NCBI GenBank assembly: GCA_964624635.1
Contig: CAZUXM010000007.1
Location: 1-64,000 of the forward strand
DNA from: JANWKQ01 sp964624635
Lineage (GTDB): Bacteria; Bacteroidota; Bacteroidia; CAIKAF01
Length of the DNA stretch: 64,000 nt
Direction of reading: 5' to 3'
Position numbers and translations under genes: made by a program. How positions within the stretch are numbered: position 1 is the first letter of the stretch; each line of letters begins with the position of its first letter. The notes beneath the pieces are model-generated. The model saw only the letters and a program-made list of their open reading frames with translations. It ran no database searches and had not been told where the DNA came from. Shown one piece after another: positions 26,586-35,664 of this stretch.

Positions 26586-28322
26586 ATGAGCCAACTGTTG
26601 GAGATAAAAAATCTGGTTACCACTTTTAAAACGGAAGATAGGTTATTCACGGCTGTTAATAATATCTCATTCTCCGTTAATAAAGGAGAAACCTTGGCAG
26701 TGGTTGGAGAATCCGGTTCGGGAAAATCTGTTACTTCATTATCTGTTATGAGGTTATTAAATGAAAAAACCTCTTTTTTATCGGGTCAAGTTTTGTTCGG
26801 TGAAGAAAAAATCAATCTTTTACAGCTCAACGAGGATCAAATAAGAAAATATCGGGGAAAAGAGATCTCGATGATTTTTCAGGAGCCTATGACTTCTTTA
26901 AATCCTGTGATTACTTGTGGTGAACAGGTGGCAGAGGCATTGAGGTTACATTTAGGGATGAGCCGAAAAGAAGCTAAAGAAAAAACCATTCGGCTTTTTG
27001 AAAAAGTAAAATTACCTCGTCCGGAGGCTATGTATAGATCTTATCCACATCAAATAAGCGGAGGGCAAAAACAACGGGTAATGATAGCTATGGCCATTAG
27101 TTGTAATCCTTCATTATTGATTGCAGATGAGCCCACAACCGCTTTGGATGTAACTGTACAAAAAAACATTTTGGAGCTGTTAAAAGAGCTGCAGGATGAA
27201 TTAAAAATGGGGATGATATTTATTACCCACGATTTGGGGGTTGTTGCAGAATTTGCACACAAGGTGGCTATTATGTACAAGGGAAATATTGTTGAAGCCG
27301 GAACAGTACAAGAAATTTTTACTAATCCTCAACACCCATATACCAAAGGTTTGTTGGCATGTCGCCCGAACCTACAACTACGATTGAAAAAACTACCCAC
27401 CATCAATGATTTTATGAAGGAAAATGAAGATGGTAGTTTTGAATCTACTGATTATTCTTTTTCTAGCGATAATTTCAATCAAGTTGAGTTGTTGGAAGAA
27501 AGAAAAATAAGATTGGAAAAACTGTATCAACAAAAACCAGTACTGCAGTTAAAAAACATCCAAAAAACTTTTAGCATCAAAGGCTTGGGGCTGAAAAAAG
27601 AAAATTTGATTGCTGTAAATAATGTGAGTTTTGATGTTTATCCTGGAGAAACGTTGGGGTTGGTGGGGGAAAGCGGTTGCGGAAAATCAACACTGGGAAA
27701 AATTATTTTACGACTCCTTGATCCGGATAATGGAGAGATTAATTATCAGGGTAAAAATATTCGTGATTTGGGGGCGGGTGAAATGAGAAGATTAAGAAAA
27801 AAAATGCAGGTAATTTTTCAAGACCCCTACTCTTCTTTGAACCCTATTATGCGAATTGGCGATGCTATTGTTGAACCTATGTTGGTTCATAACATCTATC
27901 CAAATAGAAAGGCATGTGAAAATGCAACTATTGAATTGTTGGAAAAGGTTGGATTAAAATCGGAACACTTTAACAGATATCCTCACGAATTTAGCGGCGG
28001 GCAGCGTCAAAGAATTGTTATTGCTAGGGCATTGTCTGTTCAGCCGGAATTTATCATTTGTGACGAATGTGTGTCTGCTCTTGATGTAAGTGTACAGGCG
28101 CAAGTAATCAATTTATTACAGGATCTGAAAAAAGAGAAACACTTTTCTACCATATTTATTTCGCATGACCTTAATGTTGTCAAATACATTAGTGATAGAA
28201 TTGCCGTAATGAATCAAGGTAAAATTGAAGAAATAGGTGATGCTGACGAGATTTACCATCATCCTAAAACAGCCTATACAAAACACTTGATTGATGCTAT
28301 TCCGAAATTACAGTTGGTTTAA
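26586..28322 (+). CDS. Fused dipeptide/oligopeptide-type ABC ATPase (two NBDs)
   Basis: A 578-residue protein with two complete nucleotide-binding domains, the DppD+DppF (GsiA-like) fusion that powers peptide or glutathione uptake. Walker A motifs are GESGSGKS (41-48) and GESGCGKS (about 360), signatures SGGQKQR and SGGQRQR, Walker B LLIADEP and FIICDEC, each followed by the D-loop (ALDV). The first NBD ends with an oligopeptide-type extension (NPQHPYTKGLL). No permease or binding-protein genes are near, so the membrane partners must be elsewhere. Confidence 0.9.
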   Translation: MSQLLEIKNLVTTFKTEDRLFTAVNNISFSVNKGETLAVVGESGSGKSVTSLSVMRLLNEKTSFLSGQVLFGEEKINLLQLNEDQIRKYRGKEISMIFQEPMTSLNPVITCGEQVAEALRLHLGMSRKEAKEKTIRLFEKVKLPRPEAMYRSYPHQISGGQKQRVMIAMAISCNPSLLIADEPTTALDVTVQKNILELLKELQDELKMGMIFITHDLGVVAEFAHKVAIMYKGNIVEAGTVQEIFTNPQHPYTKGLLACRPNLQLRLKKLPTINDFMKENEDGSFESTDYSFSSDNFNQVELLEERKIRLEKLYQQKPVLQLKNIQKTFSIKGLGLKKENLIAVNNVSFDVYPGETLGLVGESGCGKSTLGKIILRLLDPDNGEINYQGKNIRDLGAGEMRRLRKKMQVIFQDPYSSLNPIMRIGDAIVEPMLVHNIYPNRKACENATIELLEKVGLKSEHFNRYPHEFSGGQRQRIVIARALSVQPEFIICDECVSALDVSVQAQVINLLQDLKKEKHFSTIFISHDLNVVKYISDRIAVMNQGKIEEIGDADEIYHHPKTAYTKHLIDAIPKLQLV

Positions 28323-28323
28323 T

Positions 28324-28331
28324 TAGCTTTG
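28324..28331 (+). promoter_or_regulatory. -7 box TAGCTTTG for the 28337 lipoprotein
   Basis: Exact TAnnTTTG match directly after the ABC ATPase stop and five bases before the next ATG, implying that this small gene can be transcribed alone and with almost no leader. Confidence 0.5.
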
Positions 28332-28336
28332 CCATT

Positions 28337-28825
28337 ATGAAAATACCGTATCCCATGTTGATAATATTATTGGCTTTTTCCTGCGGAACCAAACAAAAGC
28401 CAAAACAAAAAAATCAACCGATTGTAAAAACAGACTCTACCTCAGTTGTAACTAAAGTTGATAAGCCTTATTTACGTAAACGCCCTGAAGAGTTTAAAGA
28501 GTTTTTTATGTTAACAGATGTGGTTCCTTTTACAGGAAAGGTGGCAAAAAAAAAGGATGTGAAAAACAAAGATGCCGTATTTAATATGGATAGTAAAAAT
28601 GATCCTTCACACCAAGCATTAAACATCCGATTACCTTTTTATGCATTCCTAAAACAGCCTAATGACCAAACTGGTTTATTTGTTGCTGTAATGCAAGCCG
28701 AAACATTAAAAGGAGACACTATGCTAGGCTATAAACAAGCCAATGGCTTGTTTGGTTTTTGTAACCCCAGTCAATTAGACTATTTTGAATCGCAGAAGGC
28801 TTCTGTATTTAAAACCCTCAACTAG
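28337..28825 (+). CDS. Lipoprotein of unknown function
   Basis: A 162-residue protein with a lipoprotein signal (MKIPYPMLIILLAFSCG) and a Lys/Gln-rich tether after the Cys. I recognise no domain. The body has an AVMQAETLKGDTMLGY segment and no obvious catalytic motif. Its last four bases overlap the 3' end of convergent purN. Confidence 0.65.
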   Translation: MKIPYPMLIILLAFSCGTKQKPKQKNQPIVKTDSTSVVTKVDKPYLRKRPEEFKEFFMLTDVVPFTGKVAKKKDVKNKDAVFNMDSKNDPSHQALNIRLPFYAFLKQPNDQTGLFVAVMQAETLKGDTMLGYKQANGLFGFCNPSQLDYFESQKASVFKTLN

Positions 28826-29394
28826 GCTGTAATCCACTTTTCGATGGTAGAAGCAAAAAACTCATGCTCTAATTGTTGTACTTTCTGGGCAATTTCTTCT
28901 ATGGATTCGGACCCCGTTAGTTCTGTTTTTTTCTGCAATAATATTTCACCTTTATCATATTGTTCATTAACCAAGTGAATTGTTATTCCCGTTTCCTTTT
29001 CGCCTGACTCTTTTACCGCTTTATGCACATGATTTCCATACATACCTTTTCCGCCGAATTTGGGTAATAACGAAGGGTGAATATTGATAATCCTGTTTGA
29101 ATACTTTTTTATTAGCTCTTGTGGTATAAGCAACAAAAAGCCCGCTAAAACAACATGGGTAACCCCCCTTTTAACCAGCTCATCAATAACCAATGATGAT
29201 TGATAAAACTCATCTCTTGAAAATATCAAAGTATTAATCCCCTCAGAGTTTGCTATATTGATGGCACCAGCTGTTTTTTTATTGGAGCATAAAAGTTTTA
29301 TGCGGATATTGGGATGATTGTGGAAGTATTCAATCACCTTTTGGGCATTCGACCCGGTACCTGATGCAAATATGGCTATAACTGCCTGTTCCAT
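28822..29394 (-). CDS. purN: Phosphoribosylglycinamide formyltransferase
   Basis: A 190-residue enzyme for the third step of purine biosynthesis, transferring a formyl group from 10-formyl-tetrahydrofolate to GAR. Seen are the phosphate-binding FASGTGSNA, the catalytic Asn-x-His in NIHPSLLPKFGG and the Asp in YDKGEI. Length and motif order are those of the PurN family. It stands alone, away from other pur genes. Confidence 0.9.
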   Translation of the reverse strand: MEQAVIAIFASGTGSNAQKVIEYFHNHPNIRIKLLCSNKKTAGAINIANSEGINTLIFSRDEFYQSSLVIDELVKRGVTHVVLAGFLLLIPQELIKKYSNRIINIHPSLLPKFGGKGMYGNHVHKAVKESGEKETGITIHLVNEQYDKGEILLQKKTELTGSESIEEIAQKVQQLEHEFFASTIEKWITA

Positions 29395-29426
29395 TGAGGC
29401 TTCAAAGATAGTTTTTTGTCCTTTTA

Positions 29427-29457
29427 TTTGGTCGATATCTAAAATCCCCTACTTTTG
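29427..29457 (+). promoter_or_regulatory. Consensus Bacteroidota promoter for the small membrane-protein gene
   Basis: TTTG at 29427-29430, 19 bases, then TACTTTTG at 29450-29457: both elements match consensus with canonical spacing. The ATG at 29475 follows 17 bases later. Confidence 0.7.
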
Positions 29458-29474
29458 TTCTAAATTCTTTTACT

Positions 29475-29651
29475 ATGGATTGGCTATTTAGACCTATAGG
29501 ACAATTTTTTGAGTGGTGTTTTGGCGGCATCACTGCTTTAAACTGGAAATTCGATTTATTTATTTGTTTTGTATTCACTGTATTAACTCTTTACTGGTTC
29601 CAACAAATCTGGAAACACCGTCATAACGACAAGGGGTTATTTAAGAAATAA
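29475..29651 (+). CDS. Small single-pass membrane protein
   Basis: A 58-residue protein beginning MDWLFRPIGQFFEW, with one TM helix (about residues 30-48, FDLFICFVFTVLTLYWF) and a basic His-rich tail. The strong promoter directly upstream and normal codon use support expression. It resembles, from memory, short conserved membrane proteins found next to purN in other Bacteroidota (similar to DUF6341-like proteins); this is not verified. No function can be proposed beyond a membrane location. Confidence 0.6.
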   Translation: MDWLFRPIGQFFEWCFGGITALNWKFDLFICFVFTVLTLYWFQQIWKHRHNDKGLFKK

Positions 29652-29749
29652 TATTCCTACAAGTTTTTTTTAATTTTCCCATCCTGGTAGTAATACAAGG
29701 GTGGGTTTTTTATTAACTGTTTGTTCATTTTAGAAGTGCTTTCATTTCG

Positions 29750-29757
29750 TATATTTG
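29750..29757 (+). promoter_or_regulatory. -7 box TATATTTG for the PhoD gene
   Basis: Exact TAnnTTTG match ending three bases before the ATG at 29761. A TTTG at 29720-29723 is about six bases too far upstream for the standard -33 position. Confidence 0.5.
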
Positions 29758-29760
29758 AGA

Positions 29761-31560
29761 ATGAAATCACCCCTAAATTCTCTTTTTATATCATTGTTGT
29801 TTTTAACAAGCCAATCATTTTTACACTCTCAAATAACTTATCCGGCTGGAATGTATGGTGATACAATCCATGCTCCTTTTTATCATGGGGTAGCTTCCGG
29901 AGATCCCCTATCTAATAGTGTAATCATTTGGACAAGAATAACTCCTGATTCTGCAAATTTTACCCCACTCAATGTAAACTATGAAGTAGCTACAGACATG
30001 GCTTTTACTTCAGTGATTAGTTCAGGCTCTGTTGCTACAGATAGTTCTGTTGATTGGACCGTTAAAAAAGATGTAATGGGTCTTTCTCCAAATACAATCT
30101 ACTATTATCGTTTTAATGATGGCTCAAGTAATTATAGTTATATTGGAAAAACACGTACGGCACCCACTGGTGCTGTTTCGGAACTGAAGTTTGCTATTTT
30201 TTCATGCAGCAGTGTTTTTTCCGGTTTTTTTAATGGGTATGCACGTGTGGCTGATAAGGCCGATAGCATTAATGCGGCAATACATTTGGGAGATTATATA
30301 TATGATTTTGTAGACGCGGATGAACAAATAAGAGTTCCCAACCCATATCCAACCGTACCAACAACATTAAACGGATGGAGAGACCGACATGAATATTACC
30401 TGATGGACCCTGATTTAAGAAGGGCAAGAGCCTCCTTACCCTGGATATGTATATGGGATAATCACGATCAGGATTGCGGAGGAGATGATGCCTGTTTATT
30501 TGAGGGGGGTAATAAGGCTTTTCTTGAATGGTTGCCGGTAAGGGTTCCGGATAGTACAGATATGCTTAATTTATATCGTACAATCAATTACGGGGATATG
30601 GCTGATATTATTATGACAGATGCATTGATGTTCAGACATACAGATACTCTATCGAATGGAGAGTATAATATGCTGGGGGGTACACAATTTAACTGGCTAG
30701 AACAACAATTAATCAACTCAACCGCTAAGTGGAAGTTGGTGGCACAACAACGCATGATAGGGGGTTGGTATACCAATGGAATTGCTCCATGGTTACTTGA
30801 TCTTTTGCCCAATGCCGGAGCTGTTTTTGATGATGGTTCCTGGGATGGATTCCCTGCATCCAAAGCTCGTTTGTTTAATTATGTAAGAACAAACTTCATC
30901 AATAACATGATTGTTTTAAGCGGTGATGCACACGTTTCAATAGCACAAGACTTGGTTGAAGACCCATTTAATACAAGTATGTATGATGCAGAATCAGGAA
31001 TGGGATCTGTTGGTGTAGAATTTTTACCAACTAGTATCAGTCGTGGTAATATGGATGAATCGGGCGCTCCTATTGATTTATTTAATACAATTAATGAAAT
31101 TGATAAATCGGCTAATCCTCAACATCAGTTTGCCGATCTTTTTAATCACGGTTATGGTATATTACATTTAAAAGAAGACAGTACCATTGCTCAATTTTGG
31201 TATTCCCATATACTTCAACAAGATCTTTTTGATTCATTGGGAGCAACTTTGGTGGTAAAAGATGCAGAAAACCATTGGTCAAGAACTTCCGGATTTTCTT
31301 CGGTAAACGAATCTTTAAGCACAGGGTTTATTTTGTTCCCGAATCCAGCTGAAGACCAAATTACGTTACATTTTAAAGACCCATTGGATGTAGGTACCAC
31401 TATAGAAATTATAGATGCTTTTGGAAGGGTTTTTATGCGTTTTAAAGATCCTGTCTTTACTAATGGTAATTTACACACGATTAATGTTAATACTCTTCCC
31501 TCGGGTCTATATTTCGTTAGGGTGGGCAATTGGGTTGCCCGAAAGTTTATTAAAAACTAA
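29761..31560 (+). CDS. PhoD-like alkaline phosphatase/phosphodiesterase with T9SS sorting domain
   Basis: A 599-residue secreted metallophosphoesterase. ATG 29761 gives a signal peptide (MKSPLNSLFISLLFLTSQSFL). An N-terminal fibronectin-like PhoD_N domain (HGVASGDPLSNSVIIWTRI) precedes the metal site: GDYIYDF, WDNHDQD and GDAHVS supply the Asp, Asn and His ligands. PhoD enzymes use Ca/Fe to release phosphate from mono- and diesters. The last ~75 residues are a type A sorting domain (ILFPNPAEDQITL ... GLYFVRV ... RKFIKN), so the enzyme is exported by T9SS to the surface, suited to scavenging organic phosphate. Confidence 0.9.
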   Translation: MKSPLNSLFISLLFLTSQSFLHSQITYPAGMYGDTIHAPFYHGVASGDPLSNSVIIWTRITPDSANFTPLNVNYEVATDMAFTSVISSGSVATDSSVDWTVKKDVMGLSPNTIYYYRFNDGSSNYSYIGKTRTAPTGAVSELKFAIFSCSSVFSGFFNGYARVADKADSINAAIHLGDYIYDFVDADEQIRVPNPYPTVPTTLNGWRDRHEYYLMDPDLRRARASLPWICIWDNHDQDCGGDDACLFEGGNKAFLEWLPVRVPDSTDMLNLYRTINYGDMADIIMTDALMFRHTDTLSNGEYNMLGGTQFNWLEQQLINSTAKWKLVAQQRMIGGWYTNGIAPWLLDLLPNAGAVFDDGSWDGFPASKARLFNYVRTNFINNMIVLSGDAHVSIAQDLVEDPFNTSMYDAESGMGSVGVEFLPTSISRGNMDESGAPIDLFNTINEIDKSANPQHQFADLFNHGYGILHLKEDSTIAQFWYSHILQQDLFDSLGATLVVKDAENHWSRTSGFSSVNESLSTGFILFPNPAEDQITLHFKDPLDVGTTIEIIDAFGRVFMRFKDPVFTNGNLHTINVNTLPSGLYFVRVGNWVARKFIKN

Positions 31561-31576
31561 CTGTACTTAAAAACAA

Positions 31577-31608
31577 AAAAACCGACGAGTATCTACTCGT
31601 CGGTTTTT
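31577..31608. terminator. Bidirectional rho-independent terminator
   Basis: A perfect 15-bp stem (31577-31591 with 31594-31608) with a two-base loop, GC-rich core CCGACGAGT and A/T runs at both outer ends. It separates the convergent PhoD and glutamate dehydrogenase genes and serves both. Confidence 0.92.
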
Positions 31609-31632
31609 GAAAATATATACAGAATTTATCTG

Positions 31633-33063
31633 TTATGGGAATACTCCCAGTTTTTCGTAAGAAACAACTATTTTATTAATAGCAGTAACAAATGCTGCAG
31701 TACGAAGGTCTGTGATTTTTTTGTTTTCTTTCATGGTTTTGATGATTTGCTCTAAAGAGTCAATCATGGTTTCTTCCAGTCCAGAATATACTAAATCAAT
31801 TTCATCAGCACCGTGATCGAGCATTTTACGTTGGGTATTCGTTACTTTTTTACCTGTACTACTTTCAATAACATCCATTAAGTTGTTATTTAAGTTTTGC
31901 TGGTAACGTTTTTCCATACGACCAAAACGAACGTGTGACAAATTCTTCAACCACTCAAAATATGAAACGGTAACACCTCCTGCATTCAAATAAATATCAG
32001 GAATAATGACTACTTTTTTCTTTAATAATACTTGTTCTGCTTCAGGAGTAACCGGACCGTTTGCCGCCTCACCTATCAACTTGGTTTTAATTTTTGAAGC
32101 ATTATCCTTATTAATTTGATTTTCTAAAGCAGCAGGAATTAAAATGTCACACTCTACTTCTAAAACATCAGTATTTACCTTTAGTGTTTNNNNNNNNNNA
32201 AGCCCATCTAATGTTGAGTGTTTTTTAAAGTATTCCAAAGCCTCATCAGGATTGATTCCTTTTGTATTGGTAATAGCGCTGTTCCACTCTCCTAATCCTA
32301 CAATGATAGCTCCAGCCTCATGGAAGAATTTTGCTGCATGATACCCCACATTTCCTAAACCTTGTACTACCACTTTTTTTCCTTTTATACCCGCCGTTAA
32401 ACCTAGTGCTTTAGCACGGGTTTCATCCGAAAGATATTGACGTATCCCGTAAAATACTCCTAGTCCGGTAGCTTCTCTACGACCACGAATACCGCCTTGA
32501 CCCACTGGTTTACCGGTAACACAACCTAATGCATTCAACTCATTCATGTTAAATGTATTGTAGGTGTCAACAATCCATCCCATTTCTCTTTCTCCGGTTC
32601 CATAATCAGGTGCAGGAACGTCTATACCGGGACCAATAAAGTTTTTCTTGATTAATTCTGATGTATAACGACGAGTTATTCTTTCCAACTCTTCTTCGCC
32701 ATATTTTCTAGGGTTAATCTTCACCCCTCCTTTTGCACCACCAAATGGCACGTCAACAATAGCACATTTATAAGTCATCAATGCTGCCAAAGCCATCACC
32801 TCATCCTGATTAACATGCTCACTGTATCTGATACCTCCTTTAGTAGGTAATTTGTGGTGACTATGTTCTACACGGTATCCTTCGATTACCTCATAACCTC
32901 CTTTAACTTTAATAGGAAATTTTATTCTGTAAACACTATTACAATACTTAATCTGATCAAGAATTCCGGGTGTTGTTTTAACAAACTGAGCCGCGTGATC
33001 AAAATACTTCAATACGTCATCAAAGAAAGAGTTTTCTCTCTGTAAATCAAGTTTTTTAGCCAT
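31633..33063 (-). CDS. gdhA: Glutamate dehydrogenase (Glu/Leu/Phe/Val family)
   Basis: A 476-residue hexameric-type enzyme interconverting glutamate and 2-oxoglutarate plus ammonia with NAD(P). Seen are GGIRYSEHVN, the catalytic Lys111 in PFGGAKGGVK, PAPDYGTGEREM and the Rossmann motif VQGLGNVG. ATG 33063 (MAKKLDL) is chosen; the frame runs upstream into the TonB receptor gene. Ten N (32190-32199) fall inside, near residue 290; the frame is the same on both sides and both flanks match the family, so the gene is probably intact. Confidence 0.9.
   Translation of the reverse strand: MAKKLDLQRENSFFDDVLKYFDHAAQFVKTTPGILDQIKYCNSVYRIKFPIKVKGGYEVIEGYRVEHSHHKLPTKGGIRYSEHVNQDEVMALAALMTYKCAIVDVPFGGAKGGVKINPRKYGEEELERITRRYTSELIKKNFIGPGIDVPAPDYGTGEREMGWIVDTYNTFNMNELNALGCVTGKPVGQGGIRGRREATGLGVFYGIRQYLSDETRAKALGLTAGIKGKKVVVQGLGNVGYHAAKFFHEAGAIIVGLGEWNSAITNTKGINPDEALEYFKKHSTLDGLXXXXTLKVNTDVLEVECDILIPAALENQINKDNASKIKTKLIGEAANGPVTPEAEQVLLKKKVVIIPDIYLNAGGVTVSYFEWLKNLSHVRFGRMEKRYQQNLNNNLMDVIESSTGKKVTNTQRKMLDHGADEIDLVYSGLEETMIDSLEQIIKTMKENKKITDLRTAAFVTAINKIVVSYEKLGVFP
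32190..32199. other. Assembly gap (10 N) inside gdhA
   Basis: Undetermined bases within the glutamate dehydrogenase gene. Reading frame and family similarity continue across it, so about three to four residues are unknown. Confidence 0.95.
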
Positions 33064-33094
33064 ATAACCATTTTTAGAATGTGCAAATATACAC

Positions 33095-35572
33095 TTAGAA
33101 TTGATATGTGTATTGCACAACAAATGATCTTGGTGCTTCTAATTTACCTGGGCGCATAGAATATACCCTGTTGGCCACGTTATTGATGATAAGTGAAAAT
33201 TTTGAACTCTTCGAAATCTGAGCCGCCAACCTCATATCAAGCACCCAGTCTCCCATGTTGTGATCTGCTCTGAACTTCTTAATATCCGGTACAACACCCA
33301 AAACATCATGTAGGGTATGGAAAGCATTATCTATATTTTGCATAAAACTGTTATACCTGATAGATGCTCCAAAAGAGATAAACTTCCATGTAACCTCTGC
33401 ATCCAGTTTTAAAGTGTGCTGGAATCTGTATTTTAAGATATGATTGGTGGTATCAGTACTTGAGTTCAAATAGTTTAACGTAAACCCTCCGGTTGTATCG
33501 ATAGCATAGTTATAATTAGGCGTTAAGCTTTGTGGTAAAGACCAGTTGTATCCTGCCAAAAAGTTAAGGGTCCAATCTTTTCCAAACTTGCCGCCACCCA
33601 TTAATGAAAAGTCGATACCCGCTATACGTGCTCTTCCTGTATTAAGCGATATAAATCCTGGACCCACTCCAGGAATATTCGTAAAGTTAAATTCTATGAA
33701 GTTTTCATACTCCTGATAATAACCGGCAATGTCAGCATACCCTAAAAAGTTTTTACCCAGCTTAAATCCTTGCTTAACTCCCAACTCTACACTCCAGCTT
33801 TGTTCAGGTTTAAGACTTGGATTAGGCATAATTGAAACACCACCTACATTGGTTTGAATAAATCTTTCTGCAATCGTTGGGAAGCGGTATCCTTGTCCTA
33901 CTGATGCTCTGATAAAGGTATATTCTGCTGCTTTGAAGTTAAGACCTCCTCTAAACACTGGAGTAAGACCCGTAGTAACGATACTGGTGTCATAGGTGCC
34001 ATTTACATTTCCCCCTACATATTGTGGATACTTGTCATATTTGCCAATATTAAAATATTCTAGCCTCGCCCCTAGGGAGATGGTTAAACGGTCAAAAAAC
34101 TTATTTTCAACTTGTCCATATACCGCTAAGTTAAAGTTGCTTGTATAAATGTCACCTGTCCCTAACGAGTCAACTCCTGATGGAGGAGTCGGTTTCGTTC
34201 CTGCAAATAATTCAGCAACACCAATGGTATATAGAGCCATAACACCCGTTGTAATGGTAAAGTTTTTTAAAAATTTACTTTTTTGTCCTTTTTCTCCCAA
34301 AAACCTTTTTTGATATTGGAACTCTCCATAAAACTGATGAGAACCATTACCCTGGCCATTGTCATTGTCATAATCCACCATAAAATACCTGGTTCTTAGG
34401 TTATAGGTACTTCCTTTTTTGCCTATGTATGTTAAATATGGGTCAATATTGAACAAGGTAGAAATGGTTCTGGTCATGGCATTGTTGAATGCTCTGAAGG
34501 CGTTTTTTCCGGGGTCATTAAATAAAAAAGATCCGTTGCTGCTTCCGTATAAAAAGTTACCATTTACACCTATTGACAACCCGGGAGTTTTTGCAAATCG
34601 ATATCTGGTTTGAAAATTAATTCTTGCTCTGTATTCATTTTCGCCTGTTAAAACGGTATCGGCAGAAGGAACATCTAATTTTGATGGACCGATATATCCT
34701 TTTTCAGCAAATAGGTTTCCTCCTATAACAAGATCGAAGTTCTTTTTGATTTTTCTAGAGTGTAAAAAGCTGATACCTGTTTGAAATGGAGGGAAATCTT
34801 TAGACCAATTCATGGAATCAGGTAAATTATAAATTCCAGAGAAGGTTGTTATTCTTGTGAATGGTTTATCTCTTGGATAAGCCGTTCTGATATTAATTAC
34901 TCCGTTTAGGGCCGCTGAACCATATAATACAGAAGAGGCTCCTTTTATCACCTCTATTTGCTCTAGATTTTCAATAGGAATAAAGCCCCAGGCCGGTCTT
35001 CCTGCATCTCCTGTTAAAAGAGGAATATCATCCACGAGTATCATAACACGACTTCCTGCCCCAAAGCTATATCCGCTACCGGAACGAATTTGTGGTTCAC
35101 TATCAACAATGTTAACGCCCGGTACCTGTTGTAATGACTGTGATGCGTTGGTAGCATTTTTGTTTTGAACAATGTTTGGTTTTAATACCTCCATTGTAAC
35201 TGTTATCTCGTCAATCTTTTTTTCGTATTTACCTTCTGATTTTACATAGGTAACAAGCTCTATTGGTTTTTCGTTGATAGATTTAGTAATCTCTTTGGTT
35301 TCACCTGCAGCCACTGTTATGCTTTCTGTAGTGGGTTCATAGTCCATAGAGGAAAATACTATGTTGTACGTTCCCGGATCCACTGTTAGTTGAAAATTAC
35401 CTTTATCATCCGTAACGGTTCCATTGGTTGTTCCTTCTACCAAAACATTTAAAAATTGTATTGGTGCTTTGGTTTTTTCATCTGTAATCGTCCCTTTAAT
35501 AGTCGCTTTCTGAGCTGTTAAAATCCCTGTAAATAGCAATAGGGTTACTGCCAATAGTATCTGTTTTCTCAT
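33095..35572 (-). CDS. TonB-dependent outer-membrane receptor
   Basis: An 825-residue receptor. Signal peptide (MRKQILLAVTLLLFTGILTAQ), a CarboxypepD_reg-like domain at about 22-105 (IKGTITDEKTKAPIQFLNV), then the plug with SQSLQQVPGVNIV, VMILVDDIPL and IEVIKGASSVLYGS, followed by the 22-strand barrel ending in aromatic VVQYTYQF. It takes up a ligand across the outer membrane with energy from TonB-ExbBD. The ligand is unknown: there is no neighbouring SusD, and the single-gene setting and size suggest a siderophore, cobalamin or metal receptor. Only 31 bases lie between its stop and the gdhA start. Confidence 0.9.
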   Translation of the reverse strand: MRKQILLAVTLLLFTGILTAQKATIKGTITDEKTKAPIQFLNVLVEGTTNGTVTDDKGNFQLTVDPGTYNIVFSSMDYEPTTESITVAAGETKEITKSINEKPIELVTYVKSEGKYEKKIDEITVTMEVLKPNIVQNKNATNASQSLQQVPGVNIVDSEPQIRSGSGYSFGAGSRVMILVDDIPLLTGDAGRPAWGFIPIENLEQIEVIKGASSVLYGSAALNGVINIRTAYPRDKPFTRITTFSGIYNLPDSMNWSKDFPPFQTGISFLHSRKIKKNFDLVIGGNLFAEKGYIGPSKLDVPSADTVLTGENEYRARINFQTRYRFAKTPGLSIGVNGNFLYGSSNGSFLFNDPGKNAFRAFNNAMTRTISTLFNIDPYLTYIGKKGSTYNLRTRYFMVDYDNDNGQGNGSHQFYGEFQYQKRFLGEKGQKSKFLKNFTITTGVMALYTIGVAELFAGTKPTPPSGVDSLGTGDIYTSNFNLAVYGQVENKFFDRLTISLGARLEYFNIGKYDKYPQYVGGNVNGTYDTSIVTTGLTPVFRGGLNFKAAEYTFIRASVGQGYRFPTIAERFIQTNVGGVSIMPNPSLKPEQSWSVELGVKQGFKLGKNFLGYADIAGYYQEYENFIEFNFTNIPGVGPGFISLNTGRARIAGIDFSLMGGGKFGKDWTLNFLAGYNWSLPQSLTPNYNYAIDTTGGFTLNYLNSSTDTTNHILKYRFQHTLKLDAEVTWKFISFGASIRYNSFMQNIDNAFHTLHDVLGVVPDIKKFRADHNMGDWVLDMRLAAQISKSSKFSLIINNVANRVYSMRPGKLEAPRSFVVQYTYQF

Positions 35573-35664
35573 TTCTTCCCCCTAGGTTAAAAGATTAGCT
35601 TATAGTCAAACCTAAATCTTTTTTAAAAAAGTGCCAAAAATTTTTTTTATTGGGGGAATAATAT

